From an uncultured Lachnospiraceae bacterium (GTDB lineage: Bacteria > Bacillota > Clostridia > Lachnospirales > Lachnospiraceae), in contig CACZFI010000002.1 in NCBI GenBank assembly GCA_902780405.1, positions 111,810 through 175,809 on the forward strand: DNA of 64,000 nucleotides, given 5' to 3'. Under the pieces are notes generated by a model. That model was not told the origin of the DNA. It searched no databases and saw only the letters and a list, made by a program, of their open reading frames with translations. A program made the position numbers and the translations under genes. Within the stretch, counting starts at the first letter, position 1; every line of letters begins with the position of its first letter. Positions 58,336 to 64,000 of this stretch are shown piece after piece.

Positions 58336-61300
58336 CTACCCGAGCATGCCCATCAGGTCGTACTGGTTGGTTTCCGGCAGATCGCCGAGAAGTCCAAGCG
58401 TCGCCATCTCGTCCAATGTGGTCTTTGGTACCTTGGCACGCTCACGGATGTCATCCTTGGACATAAAAGGCCCGTCCTTTGCTGTCTCGGCCAGTGCGAT
58501 TGCCGCCTTGCTTCCCATGCCGGGGAAGCTCTCGAAGGAAGGCAGGATCTTGCCGTCCACGATGGTAAATCTGTCCGCCGCGGAGCGATACAGATCCAGC
58601 GGCAGGAATTCAAATCCTCTTGCGTACATTTCCTGAACGATCCTCATATCACGGAGGGCATCCTTGATCGTAGCGGTCATCTCCTCCTTCGGGATCTTCT
58701 GGTACTCCTTGATATGTGCTTCAAGCGCCTCTCTTCCGAGACACATCAGCTTGTAGTCGAAGGCCGACGCACGGATGCTGAAGAAAGCCGTGTAGTAGGC
58801 AAGCGGATGGTATACCTTAAACCAGGCCACGCGCCATGCCATCATAACGTAGGCTGCCGCATGTGCCTTCGGGAACATGTACTGGATCTTCTCGCAGGAC
58901 CAGATGTACCAGTCGGGCACACCGTGATCGATCATCTCCTGCTTCCACGCATCCCAGTCCTTGCACTTGCCTCTTGCAACCGCACCTTTTCGGACATTCT
59001 CCATGATCTTGAAGGCCATGCCGGACTCCAGTCCCATCTGGATCAGGTAAATCATGATATCATCACGCGTACAGATGGCGGAAGAAAGCTCGCACCGTCC
59101 CTCCTTGATCAGGGTTTCGGCGTTGCCGAGCCATACGTCGGTACCGTGGGAAAGTCCCGCGATACGCACCAGATCCGAGAATCCCTTGGGATTGGTGTCA
59201 ATTAACATCTGCATGGCGAAGTCCGTACCGAACTCCGGAATTCCGAGGGTTCCGAGCTTCGTTCCCATGATGTCATCCGGCGTGATACCAAGGGCCTCCG
59301 TATTGTGAAAGAGACTCATAACCTTCGCATCATCCAAAGGGATCTTCTTGGCATCGAGACCTGTCAGATCCTCAAGGCGACGGATCATGGTCGGATCGTC
59401 GTGCCCGAGAATATCGAGTTTCAAGAGGTTGTGATCGATGGAATGGTACTCAAAATGTGTGGTGATGATATTCGTCGTGACATCGTTCGCCGGACGCTGG
59501 ATCGGCGTAAAGGAGTAAATCTCCTCATGTCTCGGAAGCACGATCATACCGCCGGGATGCTGACCTGTGGTTCGCTTCACGCCGGTACAGCCTGCCGCGA
59601 TTCGCTCGATCTCACAGCGACGCTTTTCAACACCGTGATCGCGGAAATAATTGTACACAAAGCCGTAGGCCGTCTTTTCCGCAAGCGTACCGATGGTACC
59701 CGCGCGGAAGGCCTTGCCCTTGCCGAAGAGTTCCTCTGTATAGGCGTGCGCTCTCGGCTGATACTCTCCCGAGAAATTGAGGTCGATATCCGGCTCCTTG
59801 TCTCCCTTGAATCCGAGGAAGGTCTCGAAGGGGATGTCATGTCCCTCCTTGATGAGCTTGGTTCCACAGTGCGGGCAGTCCATATCCGGCATATCACAAC
59901 CGGAACGTCCCGCGTACTTTTTCACATTTTCCGAATCAAAATCCACGAAGTGACACTTCGGGCAGATATAGTGTGCGGGAAGCGGATTCACCTCCGTAAT
60001 ACCCGCCATGGTAGCCACGAATGAAGATCCTACGGATCCACGCGAGCCTACCAGATAGCCGTCGTCATTGGACTTCCATACCAGTTTTTGGGCTATGATA
60101 TAGAGCACGGCAAATCCGTTTGATATGATGGAGTTTAACTCCTTGTCGAGGCGCTCCTTGACTAAGGACGGAAGCTCCGGTCCGTAGATCTCATGCGCCT
60201 TGTCATAGCAGATCTGTGTGAGTGTCTTGTCGGAGTCCTCGATCACGGGCGGTGCCTTGTCCGGACGCACGGGCGAGATCTTCTCGATCATATCGGCGAT
60301 TTGATTGGGTGCCGTCACCACAACCTCCTTCGCCACATCGTCACCGAGATAAGTAAACTCTTCAAGCATCTCCTCCGTGGTACGAAAATACAGGGGCGGT
60401 TGATTATCCGCATCCTTGAATCCCGTGCCCGCCATGATGATCCTTCGATAGATCTCATCCTCCGGGTCGAGGAAATGCACATCTCCCGTCGCAACCACCG
60501 GCTTGCCGAAGGACTTTCCGAGGCGGACGATCCTGCGGTTCACATCCTGAAGATCCTCCACCGTATGAACCGGTGTCTTGTCATCTTCGAGCATGAACAT
60601 ATTGTTGCCGATGGGCTGTATCTCAAAATAGTCATAGAAATTCGCAAGCCGCGTAATCTCATCCTCATCTGCCCCGTTTAAGACAGCCTGATAGAGTTCA
60701 CCCGCCTCGCATGCGGATCCCACCAAAAGTCCCTCACGATACTTTTCGATCAGACTCTTGGGAATACGGGGAAAACGGTTAAAATAATTGATATGGGACT
60801 CAGAGATCAGCCTGTAGAGGTTCACGCGTCCCACTTCATTTTTCACAAGCAGGATGCCGTGTCTCGTCCTCGCCTTCTTGATGGCATCCGGATTGTGCGC
60901 ACCCAGCGTGTTTAATTCGGCGATCGTGGTGATACCCTTTGATTCCACCAGTTCGATCAGCTTCACAAAAATCTTTGCCGTGGCATCCGCATCATCCACC
61001 GCTCTGTGGTGGTGCGCGTTGACTACGCCAAATTGTTTACATAATCTATCCAAGGTGTAACGGCCGAGCTCAGGCACCATGATCTGCGCGATGGTCATGG
61101 TATCCATGATCGTCGGCTCCCACTTGATACCTAACGTCTTGGCGTAATGCCGGATGAATCCCGTATCGAACTGCGCGTTGTGCGCAACCACGACCGCATC
61201 GCCCACAAAGTCAAGGAACTTCGGAAGCAGTTCCTCATAAGTCGGCGCATGCATCACCATGGCGTCATTGATCGACGTAAGCTCCGTGATCTTATAGGGG

Positions 61301-62820
61301 ATCGGCATCTCGGGATTGATGAACTCCGAGAAGCGTCCGATGATCTCCCCGTCTTTAAGCTTTACGGCACCGATCTCGATGATCTTGTCAAATCCAGCAG
61401 AAAGTCCGGTGGTCTCGATATCGAAGACGACATACTCCGTGCCGGAGAGGGACTGTCCTCTGTCTCCCACCACCAGATCTCCGGTATCGTCCACAAAGTA
61501 GCCCTCCACACCGTAGATGATCTTGAAGTCCTCATCTTTGGAAACCTCATGATTGGCTACCGGAAAGGCCTGCACGCCGCCGTGATCCGTGATGGCAACC
61601 GCCTTGTGTCCCCATGCCTTTGCGCGGGCGATCACCTTGCCCACATCCACAACGGAATCCATATCGCTGTAGGTCGTATGCAAGTGGAGTTCCACACGCT
61701 TTTCAAGCGCGCGGTCCATCCTGCGTTCTCTGAAGTCATTGGACGGCTTGATCCCGACGATGGAGGAAAATACCAGTTCCTTGGAAAATGTATCGTACTG
61801 GGGAACACCCTTTAAGATATAGAATCTCCCCTTCGCCAAAAGTTCCATCATCGGCTCGTGATCCTCAGGAGCAAGGAACACCTTGAAAATGATACTGTCC
61901 GTAAAGTCCGTGATCACGCCGGTCACGATAAACTTTCCGCTTCTTAATTCGCGATCCTCGATGGAGACGATCTGTCCGTGGATGACCACCTGTCCGACAC
62001 CGTCGTACAGATCCGTAATCGGCATCTCGTCGCCTTCCACGTTTCGTCCGTAGATACAGTCAGGGTCCGAAGAAGCGCCCTTTCGTCCGCCCGCAGCACC
62101 TGCGACATGTCCGGTCTTCCTGGTCTCGGTTTTCTTTTCCGTAGCATCCTTCGTTTGTGTTTTTTCGGTCTTTTCCGTCTTTTCCGTCTTTCCGGGCGTT
62201 TTTTCATTCTTTGTCTCGGCAGCGCTTTCGCGTTCCGTAGCAAGCTTCGCATTGACCTCGTCAATCTCCGCTACCGCCATGGCAAGACGTTCCTCGTTCG
62301 CCTTTCGAAGGGATGTCTTCTGCTCCTCCGTAAAGTCGAATCCCACCGTAACCTCTAAACCAAAACGAACCAGGAAGGTTTCTTCGAGGTAATCCTTGAT
62401 CGCCGGCGACTGACTTCTCGCAAGCGTTGTATCCTCTAAGGCAAGCGTCAGTATCCGGTCATGAAAAAACCACTCGCCTCGCTTCAAAATGCGATAGGCT
62501 ATGTGGCTCCTTTTTCTCATCTCAAGTAAAAAACTGTCTTTATAAATCTGCGTCAATTTCTCCGGATCATACTGCACCGGAAGGGAAAACTGCTCCATCA
62601 CGATGGCAGCGCCGTCTCTTCTCGGAAAAACATGTCCGGAAATCGCATCTTCCAAACAATAAATGTCCGCCTTGTCAACGATATGATCGATGTCGAGCAT
62701 CACAAAAAGCTTGTGCTTTCCCTTGGAAAACCAGACATCGGTAACCTCTGCCGACGCAAGGAGACCGTTTAACTTATCCGGGAGTACAAGTCCCGGGAAT
62801 ACTTCTTTGATTGTAGACAT
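58336..62820 (-). CDS. polC: DNA polymerase III subunit alpha, PolC type
   Basis: 1494 residues, the Gram-positive replicative polymerase with its own proofreading. Order: N-terminal domain (1-190), low-complexity linker at about 195-250 (repeated KTE units), OB fold, split PHP domain (LHTTYSDMDSVVDVG), DEDD exonuclease (VFDIETTGLSAGFDKIIEIG, then NAQFDTGFIRH and HRAVDDADA), then the polymerase core (KEPDIDLNFSGEYQ with catalytic Asp) and zinc ligands CPKC...CPHCG. The linker is longer than in most PolC. Four bases separate it from ispG. ATG with GGAGG. Confidence 0.97.
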   Translation of the reverse strand: MSTIKEVFPGLVLPDKLNGLLASAEVTDVWFSKGKHKLFVMLDIDHIVDKADIYCLEDAISGHVFPRRDGAAIVMEQFSLPVQYDPEKLTQIYKDSFLLEMRKRSHIAYRILKRGEWFFHDRILTLALEDTTLARSQSPAIKDYLEETFLVRFGLEVTVGFDFTEEQKTSLRKANEERLAMAVAEIDEVNAKLATERESAAETKNEKTPGKTEKTEKTEKTQTKDATEKKTETRKTGHVAGAAGGRKGASSDPDCIYGRNVEGDEMPITDLYDGVGQVVIHGQIVSIEDRELRSGKFIVTGVITDFTDSIIFKVFLAPEDHEPMMELLAKGRFYILKGVPQYDTFSKELVFSSIVGIKPSNDFRERRMDRALEKRVELHLHTTYSDMDSVVDVGKVIARAKAWGHKAVAITDHGGVQAFPVANHEVSKDEDFKIIYGVEGYFVDDTGDLVVGDRGQSLSGTEYVVFDIETTGLSAGFDKIIEIGAVKLKDGEIIGRFSEFINPEMPIPYKITELTSINDAMVMHAPTYEELLPKFLDFVGDAVVVAHNAQFDTGFIRHYAKTLGIKWEPTIMDTMTIAQIMVPELGRYTLDRLCKQFGVVNAHHHRAVDDADATAKIFVKLIELVESKGITTIAELNTLGAHNPDAIKKARTRHGILLVKNEVGRVNLYRLISESHINYFNRFPRIPKSLIEKYREGLLVGSACEAGELYQAVLNGADEDEITRLANFYDYFEIQPIGNNMFMLEDDKTPVHTVEDLQDVNRRIVRLGKSFGKPVVATGDVHFLDPEDEIYRRIIMAGTGFKDADNQPPLYFRTTEEMLEEFTYLGDDVAKEVVVTAPNQIADMIEKISPVRPDKAPPVIEDSDKTLTQICYDKAHEIYGPELPSLVKERLDKELNSIISNGFAVLYIIAQKLVWKSNDDGYLVGSRGSVGSSFVATMAGITEVNPLPAHYICPKCHFVDFDSENVKKYAGRSGCDMPDMDCPHCGTKLIKEGHDIPFETFLGFKGDKEPDIDLNFSGEYQPRAHAYTEELFGKGKAFRAGTIGTLAEKTAYGFVYNYFRDHGVEKRRCEIERIAAGCTGVKRTTGQHPGGMIVLPRHEEIYSFTPIQRPANDVTTNIITTHFEYHSIDHNLLKLDILGHDDPTMIRRLEDLTGLDAKKIPLDDAKVMSLFHNTEALGITPDDIMGTKLGTLGIPEFGTDFAMQMLIDTNPKGFSDLVRIAGLSHGTDVWLGNAETLIKEGRCELSSAICTRDDIMIYLIQMGLESGMAFKIMENVRKGAVARGKCKDWDAWKQEMIDHGVPDWYIWSCEKIQYMFPKAHAAAYVMMAWRVAWFKVYHPLAYYTAFFSIRASAFDYKLMCLGREALEAHIKEYQKIPKEEMTATIKDALRDMRIVQEMYARGFEFLPLDLYRSAADRFTIVDGKILPSFESFPGMGSKAAIALAETAKDGPFMSKDDIRERAKVPKTTLDEMATLGLLGDLPETNQYDLMGMLG

Positions 62821-62823
62821 ATC

Positions 62824-63885
62824 CTATGCCTCCCAATGTAAAAGCTCATCACGGAGTGCCGAAAGCAGCTGCTCCTGCGGCAGGGTTTTCACTACCTCAC
62901 CCCTCTTGATGAGCAAGCCGACGCCGTCTCCACCCGCAATTCCGAGATCCGCTTCCTTCGCCTCTCCGGGTCCGTTCACCACGCAGCCCATCACAGCGAG
63001 TTTGAGCGAAAGATGCGGGAACTCTCCGATCATCTTCTCCACCTGCTCCGTGAGTCCGATCAGATCGATCTTCGTTCTTCCGCAGGTCGGACACGATACC
63101 AGATCGATCCCCTGCTTGCGAAGTCCCAGACTCTGAAGGATGAGTTTCGCAGAAAGTACTTCCTGCACCGGATCTCCGGTAAGGGATACACGAATGGTGT
63201 CTCCGATCCCCTGTCCCAGGATCAAACCGAGACCGACTGCGGATTTGATGTTGCCTCTGTAGACAGTCCCCGCCTCCGTGATACCGACATGCAGCGGATA
63301 GTCGCTTTGCTCGGCAAACAGTCTGTATGCCTCGGCGCACATCATGACATCGGAGGACTTGATACTTACAACCATCCTGTCGTAATCCATCTCTTCGATC
63401 ATACGCACCTTATCAAGCGCACTTTCCACCAGCCCTTCGGCAGTCACGTGTCCGTATTTTGCCACAATCTCCTTCTCAAGGGAGCCGGAATTCACACCCA
63501 CGCGAATCGGGATTCCCTTCTTCTTGCAGGCAGAAACCACCTCGGCCAGGCGCTCCTTTCCGCCGATGTTTCCGGGATTGATACGGATCTTATCTGCGCC
63601 GTGCTCGATAGCAAGCAGCGCAAGTCTGTAATCAAAATGAATATCCGCAACGATGGGGATATGGATATGCTCTTTGATGGAGGAAAATGCTTTTGCAGCC
63701 GCCTCCGTATTCGCGGTAGACCGGATGATCTCGCAGCCAGCATCCTCCAAACGAAGGATCTGTGCCACAGTCGCATCCACATCCGCGGTATCCGTATTGG
63801 TCATCGACTGAATTGCCACGGGACTTCCTCCGCCTACAGTGACATTGCCGATCTTCACCTGTCTTGTCTGCTCTCTTACCGTCAT
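62824..63885 (-). CDS. ispG: 4-hydroxy-3-methylbut-2-en-1-yl diphosphate synthase IspG
   Basis: 353 residues of the MEP isoprenoid pathway. It turns the cyclodiphosphate made by IspF (gene at 6380) into HMBPP with a 4Fe-4S cluster. Cluster ligands are in CPTCGRTKIDL and VMGCVVNGPGEAKEADLG. The TIM-barrel marks IVADIHFDYRLAL and KIRINPGNIG are present. Core order rseP-ispG-polC is common in clostridia. ATG with AGGAG. Confidence 0.96.
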   Translation of the reverse strand: MTVREQTRQVKIGNVTVGGGSPVAIQSMTNTDTADVDATVAQILRLEDAGCEIIRSTANTEAAAKAFSSIKEHIHIPIVADIHFDYRLALLAIEHGADKIRINPGNIGGKERLAEVVSACKKKGIPIRVGVNSGSLEKEIVAKYGHVTAEGLVESALDKVRMIEEMDYDRMVVSIKSSDVMMCAEAYRLFAEQSDYPLHVGITEAGTVYRGNIKSAVGLGLILGQGIGDTIRVSLTGDPVQEVLSAKLILQSLGLRKQGIDLVSCPTCGRTKIDLIGLTEQVEKMIGEFPHLSLKLAVMGCVVNGPGEAKEADLGIAGGDGVGLLIKRGEVVKTLPQEQLLSALRDELLHWEA

Positions 63886-63897
63886 TTCGCACTTCTC

Positions 63898-64000
63898 CTA
63901 CTTGAAGAATACATTTCTGATGTCATTGAAGAATACCACGACCATCAGACACAAAAGTAACACAAAACCGATCATGTTGACGATGGCTTCCTTATCCTGC
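63898..64000 (-). CDS. rseP: RseP-like site-2 protease, C-terminal end only
   Basis: Only the last 33 residues are in the window, ending at a TAG at 63898-63900. They read KEAIVNMIGFVLLLCLMVVV and then FFNDIRNVFF, the last membrane helix and tail of RseP zinc proteases (the NDI after the helix is typical). The gene order in front of ispG also fits. The active-site part lies beyond the right edge. Confidence 0.78.
   Translation of the reverse strand, partial: QDKEAIVNMIGFVLLLCLMVVVFFNDIRNVFFK

Overview
The window reads as chromosomal DNA of a Gram-positive, probably anaerobic member of the Lachnospiraceae or a close clostridial relative. The evidence is a PolC-type replicative polymerase, RNase J, IreB, RuvX and YlbF-family proteins, an NfnAB-type flavin enzyme pair, ChW (clostridial hydrophobic W) repeats, a type IV pilus system without an outer-membrane secretin, and strong Shine-Dalgarno sites. 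Most genes lie on the minus strand. No rRNA, phage, insertion-sequence transposase or CRISPR array was seen.

Layout. (1) 1-8250: housekeeping and small genes: 3' part of thyA, an XRE regulator, an HExxH protein, queH, a small orphan gene, a membrane protein, nfnB-nfnA, a GNAT protein, ispF with a Cys-rich tail, and a Ser-rich TPM-like membrane protein. (2) 8303-8842: tRNA-Met and tRNA-Val, then two large REP-like inverted repeats. (3) 8846-12605: a secreted ChW-repeat polysaccharide deacetylase, a higBA toxin-antitoxin pair, and a six-tRNA operon with a consensus promoter. (4) 12720-33171: a complete type IV pilus operon, transcribed as pilB-pilT-pilC-pilA-pilD-pilMN-pilO, then four minor-pilin-like genes (two of them very large) and a 1764-residue secreted protein. 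(5) 33185-46237: a specialised sugar operon with aminotransferase, 3-ketoreductase, NDP-hexose 2,3-dehydratase, three SDRs, two KASIII enzymes, two acyl carrier proteins, an adenylating ligase, GNAT and NeuD-like acyltransferases, an MBL hydrolase and a glycosyltransferase. (6) 46291-50977: two divergent paralogous multi-membrane proteins, a GtrB-like polyprenyl-phosphate glycosyltransferase and another GT2. (7) 50995-52452: a DUF4143-type ATPase behind three 33-bp-phased palindromes. (8) 52454-64000: a conserved Firmicutes core run, rseP-ispG-polC-ireB-ruvX-DUF1292-rnj-ylbF-mltG-like-trmR-U32.

How parts may work together (inference). Region 5 looks like a small factory that makes a 2,6-dideoxy amino sugar and builds a custom short acyl group on free-standing carrier proteins to cap its amino group. 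Region 6 supplies lipid-linked and membrane glycosyltransferases that could put sugars on the cell surface. Region 4 makes a pilus whose tip complex and 1764-residue exported partner are unusually large. The sugar operon starts right behind the pilus operon, so a pilin or surface glycan modified by this sugar is a reasonable but unproven idea.

The most unusual items are the acyl-sugar operon, the oversized pilus tip set, the hairpins on both sides of pilA, promoters that would give leaderless mRNAs (higB and the sugar operon), the 3 x 3 ChW super-repeat, and the phased palindromes. All family names come from reading the sequence; no database search was run.
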